A stretch of 64,000 nt of DNA. Source: Picocystis sp. L7 (lineage: Eukaryota; Chlorophyta; Picocystophyceae; Picocystales; Picocystaceae). Positions 41,355 through 51,532 of the stretch are shown here, in pieces (the stretch's first letter is position 1; the number at the start of each line of letters is the position of its first letter). The DNA lies in the NCBI GenBank assembly GCA_020975725.1, contig QXJR01000005.1:1093072-1157071 (forward strand), given 5' to 3'. A program made the translations under genes and the position numbers. Under the pieces are notes generated by a model that saw only the letters and a program-made list of their open reading frames with translations, did no database searches and was not told where the DNA came from.

Positions 41355-44247
41355 CCCCAGCTCATTGTCCTATATATAGGACAATCGGGGACAATGACGT
41401 TTGGCGCGCGTTCGCCACCATAACCATGCGCGTTTCTTTTGCGCGTTCTAGGACGTGTAGAGAACTCTTTGGAGCTTTTAAGTCCACCCGCATGAGCGGA
41501 GAGATGCCCCGTGTCGTCGTCCAACGCCCCGTACATCCGACTCTTCGTCAACCCATAGGACAATAGCGCCCAACTTCGCGCGGTCCGTGTACACCCATCG
41601 CGCTCTCCCACGTCGCGTTGCACGGCTCATTTGAAGGCTTAGAAGCTCAACTTATCGATCTATTACTCTGTGGAGCTACGCCTCCGACTTCGCATCAGAC
41701 GGGCCGGTGCAGGTGTGCCCACGTCCGCCCCCGACACCCTCCGGCGTCGTCTAGAGGGGACTCTTGCCATGTGCAGTGCAACGCAATCACGGCCCATGTA
41801 TGGCCCACACAGGTAGGCAACGATGCCTTCGCTTGGCTTGTGACATGCCTGGCATGCTGCCGAGGCTTTCCTACCGCACATGACGCAGCGTTGCTGCGTC
41901 ACCTTCCTCACTTGCATGTCTTCGCCACTCGTCCTCATCACTTCCTCCAATACCACTCGACGGTGCGCACTTCCTCCACCCAAATCACCCATCGCAGCGA
42001 TCAACGGACGAAGACGGAGAGCTTGCTGCCTCTCCGTCTCCAACTCTGCCATTATCCACGGATTCTTAAGCAACTCCTTTGCGAGGAGCATCCTGCATTG
42101 CTTCTGTCGCACCTGCCCTGTTCCGTTCGCACGCATGAGCAGGAAGGTGTTCACCTCCGCCAATCCAATCAGCTCACTCAACTCGCGAATTCGAAAGTCG
42201 TGCGTTTTCCACACGTCGTGGAACGCAACGCTACCTGTTCGCAAACGGTTGTGCTGGTCCACAATGCTATACTTGGATCTGTACATCTGCGTTGTCTCAT
42301 CTACTGGGATTTGCTTTGCCAGCAGATGAGTGGTGTCCGTTGGATGCTTGATCATGTACTTCATGGTGCCTGCTGGCTGTGTGTTGAAGCAGGAAGACAC
42401 CAAGCAGAGTGGTACACCAGCAGGCCGACGATGGGCAGTTGCCTTGATCAAGGTGCGGGTCCTGCGCACAGAGACTTCTCCTGGAATGCAAACAGTCAGT
42501 CCAGGTTGGTTGGGCTCACTCGAAAGGAAACGTTGAAGTGCAGCCTTGGGGTAACCCCTCTGTGCTGTTTTCACATTCAACACGGAGTACACACCGCGCT
42601 CCAGCAGCGCACAGCATGTCTTGACTGACCCAAACCAGCTGTCACCAAGGCAAACACGCCCACTGCCAAAGAACGGTTTCATCAGCCTGAGGGTGGTTGC
42701 CGTTGTGGTGCCAAATTCTGCAAAGAATTCTTTCTCCTTCATCAAGCCTGCATTCTCCACTGGTTCCATACGAAAGCAGACACCAGTCAGCCCATCACAT
42801 ACAGTTTGTAGCTCCATGCCCAGCAGGTCAGGTTTCCTGCGCAGAAACATCCTAGAGGGCATGTACCGGCCCATCCATTTCAACATGGATTCATCCACAA
42901 CCACCAGCCTGCTTGGAGTGTAATGCCGGGATGCATGTGCATTCCATGCATCCCAGAACCGGCGCAGTTCCCAATGAGGATCATCTCGCAGTGTATGCAG
43001 GGTGCCTCTGGGTCCCTTGCAAGCTCCAGCTTGCTCAGGTCTGTCCACTCTCGCTCCTCGCTCCGCTGTATATTTTGGCACACTGTCTGCCAAAAATTCC
43101 AGGATGCGGTCAAAGTCCCTCCTGTAGAGGAACTTGTTGAGGTTGAAGTTGACCGCCAGTGGGTCCTTTTCCACATCAATCACCTGCCAGAAGGACTTTC
43201 TGCTGTGTCCAAGATGCAACAACATGTACACAAAGCACCCAAGCACCCTCAACAACATACCAGGTGTACACTCTCTGTCGTAAGACAAGAAAGTGTCACC
43301 TGGTCTGTTGTACTTGCTTCGACCACAGCTGGTGATCTTAGCGGTCCAATCAGGCAACAGTTCGTACGGAAAGAATCGTAGGAAATACTGCAATGCTTTT
43401 GTCTCATGAAAAGGCTCTAGTATGTAGGACGAAGGCGAGCCATAGCCTTGCTGCCTGTCCCTGACGCCATTGGCTGCACGTGAGTCGACGGTCACATGCG
43501 CCTCCTCTTCCTCCCACACCACTCCAACACCATTCCTCGCAACTTCGTTGGCGTCCACGCCATCTCCAAGCGGGTCTAAGCCTTCCTCGTGGAGTGTCGC
43601 GCACTCCTGGACGTCGAGGAAGGCCTCCTCCGGTGGTACCTCCGTGGGTGGAGGTACCAAGTCGTCATCCTCACCGGCATCCATTCCGGTGGGTCTTTCT
43701 TCCTCCGTGGTCGCGCGCTGCGGTTCTTCTTCCGGTGGTTGCTCGACAACCCTGTAACGGTTCACCGTTTCGTCGGTGACCGGCCATTCCTCCGCCGAGG
43801 TGCCCGCCGTGTGGCAGCGAACGATGGCCTCCTGCTCCCCTCTACGTAAACGTACGAGGCGGAGCACCACGCCGTCATACCACGTGTCGCTCCACGCCTC
43901 CCCATGCGCTTCACGGGCCCATTCGAAGCCAAATTCGGTTGCTGGAATGCGAACGCGCGCTCCGATGAGCGGATTCGGCGGCCGTTGCTGGCGTTGCTTC
44001 CGTCGCGGGGCCATGCGCGATCACGTCCGAAAACCCGTAGGGCTTCCTTCGTGGTTCGACCGCGCAAAAACCAATACTGAACTTGCTCATCGGAATTCCG
44101 TCCCATGATTGGAACGCGTCGTGGGTATTCAGGCATCAATTCTCCCATCTAAATTGGGCAATTTGCAGAAAAACGTTTCTATAGGGAAGATCGTCCTACA
44201 TATAGGACAATAACACCCTCATTGTCCTATATATAGGACACATGGGG
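41355..44247 (-). mobile_element. piggyBac-like DNA transposon
   Basis: Ends CCCCA..; both termini carry the perfect 16-bp palindrome GTCCTATATATAGGAC (41367-41382 and 44224-44239), with a third near-copy at 44193-44208. The terminal region continues as an inverted repeat (..GGACAAT..GGG). The usual TTAA duplication is not visible at these ends. It contains one intact transposase gene on the minus strand. Confidence 0.8.
41663..44014 (-). CDS. piggyBac-like transposase (DDE_Tnp_1_7)
   Basis: 783 aa without a break. Residues 14-90 form a small beta-rich module (LIGARVRIP, WYDGVVLRLVR) resembling a Tudor/SH3 fold. 95-190 is acidic and disordered. 200-660 is the transposase domain with the three catalytic aspartates in VVVDESMLKWMG (D374), VCLGDSWFGS (D458) and YSIVDQHNRL (D586). 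The Cys-rich C-terminus (710-745, CVMCGRK, CQACHK, CGPY) matches the cysteine-rich domain that binds the element ends. The tail is arginine-rich (nuclear signal). PiggyBac enzymes cut and paste without footprint at TTAA. This gene looks functional. Confidence 0.92.
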   Translation of the reverse strand: MAPRRKQRQQRPPNPLIGARVRIPATEFGFEWAREAHGEAWSDTWYDGVVLRLVRLRRGEQEAIVRCHTAGTSAEEWPVTDETVNRYRVVEQPPEEEPQRATTEEERPTGMDAGEDDDLVPPPTEVPPEEAFLDVQECATLHEEGLDPLGDGVDANEVARNGVGVVWEEEEAHVTVDSRAANGVRDRQQGYGSPSSYILEPFHETKALQYFLRFFPYELLPDWTAKITSCGRSKYNRPGDTFLSYDRECTPGMLLRVLGCFVYMLLHLGHSRKSFWQVIDVEKDPLAVNFNLNKFLYRRDFDRILEFLADSVPKYTAERGARVDRPEQAGACKGPRGTLHTLRDDPHWELRRFWDAWNAHASRHYTPSRLVVVDESMLKWMGRYMPSRMFLRRKPDLLGMELQTVCDGLTGVCFRMEPVENAGLMKEKEFFAEFGTTTATTLRLMKPFFGSGRVCLGDSWFGSVKTCCALLERGVYSVLNVKTAQRGYPKAALQRFLSSEPNQPGLTVCIPGEVSVRRTRTLIKATAHRRPAGVPLCLVSSCFNTQPAGTMKYMIKHPTDTTHLLAKQIPVDETTQMYRSKYSIVDQHNRLRTGSVAFHDVWKTHDFRIRELSELIGLAEVNTFLLMRANGTGQVRQKQCRMLLAKELLKNPWIMAELETERQQALRLRPLIAAMGDLGGGSAHRRVVLEEVMRTSGEDMQVRKVTQQRCVMCGRKASAACQACHKPSEGIVAYLCGPYMGRDCVALHMARVPSRRRRRVSGADVGTPAPARLMRSRRRSSTE

Positions 44248-45112
44248 ATTCGTACATCAATCGGACAACTCATAACAAGATCTTCTGGAAAATCCTCGTG
44301 CGGGATATGAATGGCGAAATGGACTCCTTTTCGAAGATAACGCTGACAATAGCTTTGGAGAATACAATGGTCCTGCTGTCCTCCGTATTCCCCAAGACAA
44401 CGCTTTACGCCTGGAAGTGTTACATTTGGTCCATGACCGCCCACAATTTTGGAGCGCACATAACTTATGAATCTGCCCGTGGACAATTCACGTGGCCTAG
44501 CACGCAAGCACATATACAACAGTTTGTTGCAAGGTGCCCCACATGCCAGGAGATGAAACCAAGCAATACTTCGCGGGCTCGGCTTCAACTACCTCAAATG
44601 AGGTTCTACCCACATCCATTCCACACAGTGGTGCTAGATGCTGTTGAAGGTCTGCCGATCACCTGTGACCAACACAATGCTGTGCTCACACTTGTAGAGA
44701 GGCTAACAAAGTTTGCCATCTACATACCAATCCATAAATCGTGGTCGGCTATGAAACAAGCCCAGGCACTGCTATACATTGTGGTTTATCGTTACCAAAC
44801 TCTACCAATCATTCATACACAAAATGGACTAGCGTATCGCAAATTATTCGAAGCCTTTTGTAAAGCTTTAGGTATTCATCACAAAACTAAAACACCATAT
44901 CATTCGCAGTCTCAAGGGCCAGTTGAGCGACAACATCGCACACTATTGCAAACGCTTCGAACAAGGAATAATCGTTCAGAATAGTGGGAGCATTTCCTTC
45001 AAGCGGCTGCGCATGCATCTAATGATAGTGTCCATCCAATCCTGCAATGCAGCCCACTTGAGATGCTCTATGGATGTCCTTCACGACTACCGTGGCACCT
45101 ACAATAGGTTAC
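44248..45112 (+). pseudogene. Gypsy integrase fragment (A/E-like)
   Basis: A plus-strand remnant. After a frameshifted start resembling the finger region (HLVHDRPQF), the frame 44298-44984 has CPTCQEMKPSN, the core with HTVVLDAVEGLPI (first Asp), IIHTQNGLAYRK in which the second catalytic Asp is Gln, and GPVERQHRTLL (Glu). After a TAG it continues to a GCPSRLPWHLQ motif and is cut at 45113 by a copia LTR. Inactive. Confidence 0.85.
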
Positions 45113-45684
45113 TATTGAGAGACCTGGATGCAGGGATCCCTCTAGGGGAGTTTCTTCTCTGTTGAGAGAAGAAACTCTATCGTGCAGCCAGGCAGGGACG
45201 ACGGCCTCCAACGGACCAACTGGTACCGCGCTCTCGATGGGTGGCACGAATCCGACCTCGGATACTTAACATGCGTGAGTTAATAGATTGATTACACGCT
45301 CAAAAGCCGCCACCAAGCACTCCCGCCATCAAGACGCCCGTCCATTGGAACCACCGGTCGAACTCTGTCGGTTCAGACCGACCCACCAGCCCAAGGGAAT
45401 CCTCACTGAATTGAGAATCAACTGTTATTAGGTTAAGAGCCTTGTAAGCTTCCCTTCCAAGAAAAGACGAAGTAGAGGTAATGGCTGCCCAATCCGCCAT
45501 TGAAAACCTCGATAGGGACGGGGTGCCGGAACTCAACCCCACAAATTAGTCATCATGGTCGTTCAAGATGATAAATTGCCTTGAGATCTTGGATCTCTGG
45601 GAATATGTGGAGGAGGAACCACACATGCTGGTGGATGAAGGTGGGAATCCCACCACCGAGAGCCAAGAATTGGCAAAAATGGTC
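45113..45684 (+). repeat. Copia-family LTR (subfamily 2) copy 2 plus start of gag
   Basis: TATTGAGAGACC at 45113. The LTR runs to about 45429, then the primer site AGGTTAAGAGCCTTG (45430-45444), then about 70 codons of Gag from 45481 with a TAG at 45547-45549. It ends at the gypsy C LTR, at nearly the same Gag position as copy 1. Confidence 0.85.
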
Positions 45685-46451
45685 TGTGGCGCTTGGGCGC
45701 CCACCTCCTTTTCCTATGACGCGAAGACGATGAGGGTGGTGGCGTCGACGTGCGTTCCCGTTCGTTCGTGCGTTCGTTGGCGTCGCCGCGGCAGCCGAGA
45801 CGGTTGGGCGGAACGTCAGGGAACGTGGTTCTCTCGTTGTTGTTCCCTTCCGCCGCAATTAGTATTACATCTTAACTCCACTGGGTCATCCGCTCGTGGC
45901 TGAGCCACGTATTTATCCGGTTCATCGGCCACAGAGCCCTTATTAGTAAGGGGGACAAACCGGTCCCTATTCGGGGTTAGTCCGAACCCTGCATTCGCCT
46001 AGGGACATGGCTGAGGAGGACGTCCCAGTGAGGAGCAGGCATAGGCCTGCCTCGAGAGTCCGTGAAGAGCCCCTCATGCCTCCCTAGTACCTCCTGGTAG
46101 GTAGCGAGATGCTGCAAGCGAGGGAACCAAGGAGCCTTTGGCCAATGCGGAGTAATCATGGTCACAAGGGCTCTTGGTTCGGCCTCGAGCTTGCCCACCA
46201 CGGAATCTACGAGGCAACAAGGTGGATGTGCCCACAGGTTGCCGAGACGAGCCCATTCTTGGGCGAGAGCATTTGTCTCCCATGTGAAGAAGGTCGGACA
46301 TTGGGCATTGTGTGCGGGTGCAAACAAATCCCAAGTAAATGGCCCGAATATGATTGAGAACCTCTCAAATGCTTCGCGATGGAGGGAGTATTCCTCATCG
46401 TCGAAGGACAACCTCGGCAAGACAGGTGTCTCGAGAGGGCTGGGCGCAACA
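45685..46451 (-). repeat. 3' LTR of gypsy C, with coding segment
   Basis: 767 bp. Bases 45977-46451 encode the last ~158 residues of Pol. 46452-46463 on the minus strand (GGTCCGGGAGGG) is the polypurine tract, so that tract also lies within the coding frame. Confidence 0.92.
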
Positions 46452-47419
46452 CCCTCCCGGACCACCATTAAGCCCAACTCAGCCCGATCGTCGAGTGGCT
46501 CTGGCGAGACGAGGGAAGCTTGGCCGTACACGGCCGCCATAGGATCGAATAGGATCGTGTGTGCGTCATCGAGACGGTAGAAGGAAGTAGTCCCGTCCGT
46601 CCACCGGATGACGTAAGCAGCGGGAGAAGATTTCGCCGCTTTTCGAAAGCGTTCCACAAGGCCAGTCCAACACTCTAGGCGAGTTGAGCCGTCCATGAGC
46701 TCGAGCAAGAACCTTGCTTGCACGACTTGCCCAACCAAGTTCGTACTCGGCGGTTTCGCAAAGCGCGGTTTCCTTAGGCTAGTGTATGGCAGAGCGTACG
46801 GCCACGTATCCTTTAGGATGGGCCTCTTCTGGTGATAAAATTTGGACTTGTAGCGAGACACGCGACTCTTGTTACGTGCGGTGATGCCTTGCTCGGGGAA
46901 ATGCCCGAGGAGTTCCTCGATCTCACAAACGTGGTCGATGAGATCCGACGTTTCCTCTACGAACCCGCGATGTTCGTGAAGAGGGGCATCGGCGCTACAA
47001 GCAAATTGGACATAGTACCTAGGTGGAAAAGTGGTCCAATCACGTATGTAGAAGCGCTCTACCTGGAAACGAGTTTCCTCTGATCCATTTGGGAGAGGAA
47101 CCGTTTGAGGTTCAGGAGTAAGTTCGCGATGGGGGAACTTTGAATGGTCGCTCTCATGCCAAGGATGCAGTCGTTCGATATTGACTGTGGCGGAATGTCG
47201 AGTGCCGTCGGGTAGGACCAAGCGGTAAGCTCCCTTTGGTAACACCTCGCCAATGGTGTACGGCCCTACAAAGTAGCTCTCGAGCTTTCCTTTGTCCCTG
47301 GAGGACTTCAGACCGCGTTGCAGTTTGACTTTATCCCCGACGCAAAAGCGTCGAACCTGCCTTTGGCGGTTTAATCTATCTTCAACTTGTTTTTGATAGA
47401 GGGCGTGTCGTTTTTGCAC
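45977..47419 (-). pseudogene. Gypsy C integrase C-terminus, Tudor-like module and Dam/DIRS-like domain
   Basis: 480 aa, in frame with the main Pol frame but separated by a single TAA. Order: SH3/GPY-F part (YFVGPYTIGEVLPKGAYRLV), the FYIRDWTTFPPRYYVQF block, HFPEQGI motif, Tudor-like module (CWTGLVERF, YVIRWTDGTTSFY), then the domain encoded inside the LTR (46105-46365): FGPFTWDLFAPAHNAQCP, WAHPPCCLVDSVVGKL and PHWPKAPWFPRLQ. This is the pattern of the Dam-like segment of DIRS elements and phage N6-adenine methylases (F-G-x-F-x-x-D-x-x-A ... N-A-x-C ... N-P-P-Y). The NPPY motif is HPPC here, so enzyme activity is doubtful. Confidence 0.78.
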
Positions 47420-50400
47420 TTAAGCATAAAGCTCTCGGCGAGCGTCAAACAGCGAATGGAGTTGCTTGCACGCATGGTCTGCATTCTCTCTTAGGAGGGA
47501 ATATGTCCACGGCAAACTGGCGTTCGTACCGAAGAGAACGTAATGAGGAGAGTAGCCACTAACTCCATGCACCGATGTATTGTAGGAGAAGGACGCTGTT
47601 TGAAGCAGCTCGTCCCACTCTACATCTGGCCGTGATGTTGCCAATGCCCGAAGGGTGGATAAAAGGGTGCGGTGCTGCACCTCCACTCCTCCTTGTGTCT
47701 GGCTATGGTATGGCGCACCACTTTTATGCTTGGCCCCAAGCTCGATCAAGAATGGATCAAAGAGCTCGCGAAATCGGGGCCCGTCGTCGGTGAGGACAAT
47801 GCGCGGACTTCCGAATGGATGGATTACTCGGTCCATGAGCACTTTGGCAACGTCGTGCGTTGTCCAGTCGGTGTGCATCGGGAAGTAGAGAGCGTACTTG
47901 GTGAACCGGCATGTCACGGTCAACACCGCATTGTGACCTCTCGAAGTGACGGGAAGTCCGACCACTTCGTCTACCGCAATCGTATGGAAGGGGTAAGGGA
48001 AGATCTCTTGCATGTGGACGAGATGCTTCGCAGGTCGATTGCTCGGCTTTAGGAGTTGGCAGCGTGGCCAAGTACGGACGAAGTCGATAATGGAAGACTT
48101 CATACCCTGCCAAACAAAATGTTGTCGGCATTGCTCATAGGTGCGTTGGGCGCCAAAATGGGCATCGGAGTGGACACGGTCCACAAGTCGTTGTCGCACT
48201 CCAACATCGTTCGGCACCACCAGGCTAACACGATCTGTTACACGATCCGTGCGCCACACGAGTCTGTCTTGAACTTCGTGTTGTGGTGGTGGTGAGGCTA
48301 CAAGATCTTGGTAAGCTTTGTCTTTCTCACCGGCACATTGCACCAATGTATACAAATCTTCCTCCTGGGGGTCAACCGATGGATTCTCAAGGGAACCACC
48401 CATAGCTCGAAGAGCTGGCCCGGGAGGGGGTTCAACGAGTGCTGGGATGGTGAGCAAAGGCATCGACCGCCGGAGGAGGTTTGCTAAGGTGATCAGCCTG
48501 AGATCAGGACCTTGGTTGACTTGCAACGTAGTGCGCACAGTGAGGCCGGACGCAAGCATATAAGACTTGGTAGCGCGAGCACGCGTTCCATTATACGTGG
48601 CTGAGTGAATCACGTGGGTAGAGGCAGGCAACCTATCGAGGAGTCGGTTGCAAGCAAGCACGTCAAGGTGCTTGTCGTCTGCTAAGAGCACAACATGAGC
48701 TGGCGGGAGCCGCTTGCGTTTGGCTACCTCCGCTAAGGAAGTCGTCTCAAAACGGAGGGGACGGCTTGTACGCCATCGAACGGGGGCCTCTAAGCGTGCT
48801 CGATCGTATTGCAGCATCCAACGTTCGCGAGCAGCTTTGGATCGAAAGGTACCTATGACCGCTAGATCCAGGGAAAGCGTGGACTCGATCAACAAGATCT
48901 CTTCCAAGGAGGGGATCAAGTCATCCGTGGGTGGCCCAACGTAAAGGACACGGAAAACTTGGCCCCTGTCCCAGTCCGTACGACTGAGAGCGTCCGCTCC
49001 AGGATTGGCGATGCCTTGGCGATATTGGACCTCGAAAGGCGTGAATTCGGCCAAGGCGTCTAGCCAGCGGATCTCCCGAGAGGAGAGTTGATCAGCATTC
49101 TTCGTTTGCAAGTATTTGGACGCAGTGTTGTCGGTTAAGACAGTGAAAGAGCGTCCTTGCAGAAGATGCTTCCACTTGACGAGACTTTGCAAAATAGCAA
49201 GAGTCTCTTGCTCAGCTGTGGAGTAGTTGCGTTGGGCATCATTGAATTTTCGCCCATAGTAAGCAACGGGATGCCACTTGCCATCCTCATGTAGTTGAGA
49301 AAGAATCGCGCCGGTGGCGATCTTACTAGCATCCGTCTCTACGCGTGTCTCTCTCTTCGGACCGTATTGGACGAGGACGGGCTCTTGAACTAGAGCAGCC
49401 TTGAGGCGCTGGAACGCGTCCTCTTGAACCTCAGTCCAGGAGCCAACGAAGTCTCCTTTAAACGCCTTTCTATTGATGTCCGAAAGAGGAGCAGCAAGAG
49501 TGGGGAAGTCCTTAATGAAGGAGGAGTAGTAATTGCACAAGCCTAAGAAGCTTTGATTCTCCTTGATGCTAGTTGGCCGGGGAAAGTTCTCAATTTTCTC
49601 CACGAGACGCTTTTGCATCATCACTCGGCCATCGCCAATATGGAATCCGGCGTAGTCGAGGGCTTTCTTAAAGAGCGCCGTCTTCTCCTTGGCAAGCACG
49701 ATATGCTCTGCCTTGCACCGTTGGAAGAAAGCCTCAAGGTGATCCAAGTGATCAGCCTCCGACCCATAATGAATGAGAATATCATCCATATACGCCTTGG
49801 TGTTCGTGAGCGGGGAGACGATGCGATTCATCATCCGCTGAAAGATGGAGGGGGCGTTTGCCAAGCCCATTGGCATGACACGCCATACGAACGGACCAAA
49901 TGGCGTCACGCATGCTGTTTTGTATTGATCCTCTGGGGCCACAAGCATGTTGTAAAACCCGTCTTTTACGTCAAAGGACGAGAAGAACGTCGAGGTGCTC
50001 CAATCTAAGAGCAAGTCATCAATCACGGGTAAAGGATACTTGTCCTTGATCGTGAGATTGTTCAGCATGCGATAGTCAAAGACAATGCGGTAGCGCCCAT
50101 CCTTTTCTGGGATGAGGAGCACCGGGGCTCCGAATGGCGATCCGGGCGAATGCGCCATCTTGCCGTCTTTGAGCAATTGGTCTATGAGCTCTCGAGAGGC
50201 CTTGGTCTTCTCCGGAGAGAGACGAATGGGTGGCCGACTCTTGGGTCTGGTTTTGGCGGTGTCCAAGGGTATGCGGCACACTTCTCTTGGTACTCGTTCA
50301 GGAGGTAAGGCGAAGCTTTCCTCTTTGCTACGAAACATCGATGCATACTTAAGGAGGAGCTTGTCGAGCCGTTTCTTATGTTGGGAAGTGAGAGAGTGAT

Positions 50401-51532
50401 CCTCAAAGAGAGTAAGGCTAGCTATCCTTTCCCCGAGATCATCCTCGTCATGTTCCAAGTCGGGTAGACGTTGGATGAGCACGAAAAGACTACCTTTGCG
50501 AGCCTTGCGGCTTGCGCGTAAGATGTGGGCGGCTTCTTGCATCGACCAATACGCGTCTAGCCCATGCTTTGAGGCGAACTTGGAATCGCCACAAAGTTCA
50601 TGCTTCTTCCACTGGTAAAGAAACGTTAGAACGCTCCTAGGGAACTCTAAGCTCGCGTGGTAAGAGACCAGAAAGTCCATTCCAAACACAACATCATAAG
50701 TGTTGAGAGGGCATACTGCGAAAGGCCTCCGGATTGTGACCTTGTCTATGGTAAAGGTCAATTCCACGAGGGGTGCCTTGTACAACGTCTCACCTACACC
50801 TAAGCGGTACGTAAGGTTTTCGTCTGTAGGGGTGGATGTTCGACCATTTGGGTCGGCACGGCACATGCGCTCATGAAAACTAAAGCTTACGAAGTTATGA
50901 GTAGCGCCTGTGTCGACAAAGGCTTTTGCCGCCAACCCCACTAAGGAAAGCGTCACGACCATGCTCGTGCATAGTCCGGAGCTAAACTCGCAAAGCGTGC
51001 CGATGGTAGGCGGGGGGTTTACGCTCGATGGTGTCAAGTGAAGGGGAGAATGCAACTCTCCCGGACTTGGTGGGAACTCCGGGGGTGCGTCCACCTTGGG
51101 AGTTTGCACCGGGACCGAAGCGTGCAATGGAGGAGGGCAAGGATAGCGGTTTTCACAAGCACAATTATCCAAAGTCCTATTACATATTGCACACTTAGGT
51201 GCTTCACTACATACCGAGCATTTGGAAGGATTTACATACGTCCTTTCCCTTTGCCTTGGCATTGACATAGCGAGCAATTCACCGTCAGCCGACCGTGCTA
51301 GGTCATCTTGAGCTTGAAGCTCCTTAGGCAGATCGCTACTCAACAACATACCTTTACACGCGGAGGCGCCACGACGGGTTTTCTTCTTCCCGCCGGGCTT
51401 AAAGGCGCGCTGGTTTGGAGCCAGCGGAGCTTGCGAAGGACCTCCTTGGGGCCTTGTCCAACCTTGGGCAGCTTGAAGTTGCCCGAAGGTTAACGCCAAT
51501 GCTGGAATCTGCACCATTGCTTCATGAGGCAA
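47420..51532 (-). CDS. Gypsy C Pol: protease, RT, RNase H, DNMT-like relic, integrase
   Basis: 1370 aa. Residues 100-135 are Cys-rich (CSVCSEAPKCAIC, CACENRYPC), a zinc-binding knuckle replacement. Protease FVDTGATHNFVS (about 205-216) with VVFGMDFL. RT from about 460: LLIPEKDGRYRIVFDYRMLN, FFSSFDVKDGFYNM, KAYMDDILIHY (YMDD). RNase H: RVETDASKIATGAIL, AEQETLAILQSL, VLTDNTASKYL. Bases 48440-48965 hold the DNMT-like relic. Integrase: finger HSDAHFGAQRTYEQC with CQLL (first Cys of CxxC is changed in WPRCQLL), core IAVDEVVGLPV, VLTDDGPRF and GGVEVQHRTL. It overlaps Gag by 43 bp in a different phase, implying frameshifting for Pol. Its stop at 47420 is premature. Confidence 0.9.
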   Translation of the reverse strand: MPHEAMVQIPALALTFGQLQAAQGWTRPQGGPSQAPLAPNQRAFKPGGKKKTRRGASACKGMLLSSDLPKELQAQDDLARSADGELLAMSMPRQRERTYVNPSKCSVCSEAPKCAICNRTLDNCACENRYPCPPPLHASVPVQTPKVDAPPEFPPSPGELHSPLHLTPSSVNPPPTIGTLCEFSSGLCTSMVVTLSLVGLAAKAFVDTGATHNFVSFSFHERMCRADPNGRTSTPTDENLTYRLGVGETLYKAPLVELTFTIDKVTIRRPFAVCPLNTYDVVFGMDFLVSYHASLEFPRSVLTFLYQWKKHELCGDSKFASKHGLDAYWSMQEAAHILRASRKARKGSLFVLIQRLPDLEHDEDDLGERIASLTLFEDHSLTSQHKKRLDKLLLKYASMFRSKEESFALPPERVPREVCRIPLDTAKTRPKSRPPIRLSPEKTKASRELIDQLLKDGKMAHSPGSPFGAPVLLIPEKDGRYRIVFDYRMLNNLTIKDKYPLPVIDDLLLDWSTSTFFSSFDVKDGFYNMLVAPEDQYKTACVTPFGPFVWRVMPMGLANAPSIFQRMMNRIVSPLTNTKAYMDDILIHYGSEADHLDHLEAFFQRCKAEHIVLAKEKTALFKKALDYAGFHIGDGRVMMQKRLVEKIENFPRPTSIKENQSFLGLCNYYSSFIKDFPTLAAPLSDINRKAFKGDFVGSWTEVQEDAFQRLKAALVQEPVLVQYGPKRETRVETDASKIATGAILSQLHEDGKWHPVAYYGRKFNDAQRNYSTAEQETLAILQSLVKWKHLLQGRSFTVLTDNTASKYLQTKNADQLSSREIRWLDALAEFTPFEVQYRQGIANPGADALSRTDWDRGQVFRVLYVGPPTDDLIPSLEEILLIESTLSLDLAVIGTFRSKAARERWMLQYDRARLEAPVRWRTSRPLRFETTSLAEVAKRKRLPPAHVVLLADDKHLDVLACNRLLDRLPASTHVIHSATYNGTRARATKSYMLASGLTVRTTLQVNQGPDLRLITLANLLRRSMPLLTIPALVEPPPGPALRAMGGSLENPSVDPQEEDLYTLVQCAGEKDKAYQDLVASPPPQHEVQDRLVWRTDRVTDRVSLVVPNDVGVRQRLVDRVHSDAHFGAQRTYEQCRQHFVWQGMKSSIIDFVRTWPRCQLLKPSNRPAKHLVHMQEIFPYPFHTIAVDEVVGLPVTSRGHNAVLTVTCRFTKYALYFPMHTDWTTHDVAKVLMDRVIHPFGSPRIVLTDDGPRFRELFDPFLIELGAKHKSGAPYHSQTQGGVEVQHRTLLSTLRALATSRPDVEWDELLQTASFSYNTSVHGVSGYSPHYVLFGTNASLPWTYSLLRENADHACKQLHSLFDARRELYA
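48440..48965 (-). other. Shrunken DNMT-like segment within gypsy C Pol
   Basis: About 175 aa at the position of the ~290-aa DNMT in families A, B and E. Shared spacing and residues remain (RLEAP versus RLAAP; KRLPPAHVVLLA versus RRLPRVDLAIAG; LLDRLPASTHVIHSATYNG versus LLDRLPSANYIIECTPFA; DLRLITLANLLRR versus ELRPLTIREKERL). The glycine-rich motif I, the PCQ catalytic cysteine and the CGNAFP motif are gone. The frame is open, so a structural role is possible. Homology is my by-eye alignment. Confidence 0.65.

Noticed and set aside
41618-42628. 336-aa plus-strand frame
   Set aside because: Opposite the intact piggyBac-like transposase; no motif of its own.
51490-51532. A specific slippery site for Gag-Pol frameshifting in gypsy C
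   Set aside because: The 43-bp overlap implies a frame change, but I saw no convincing slippery heptamer or structure to name.
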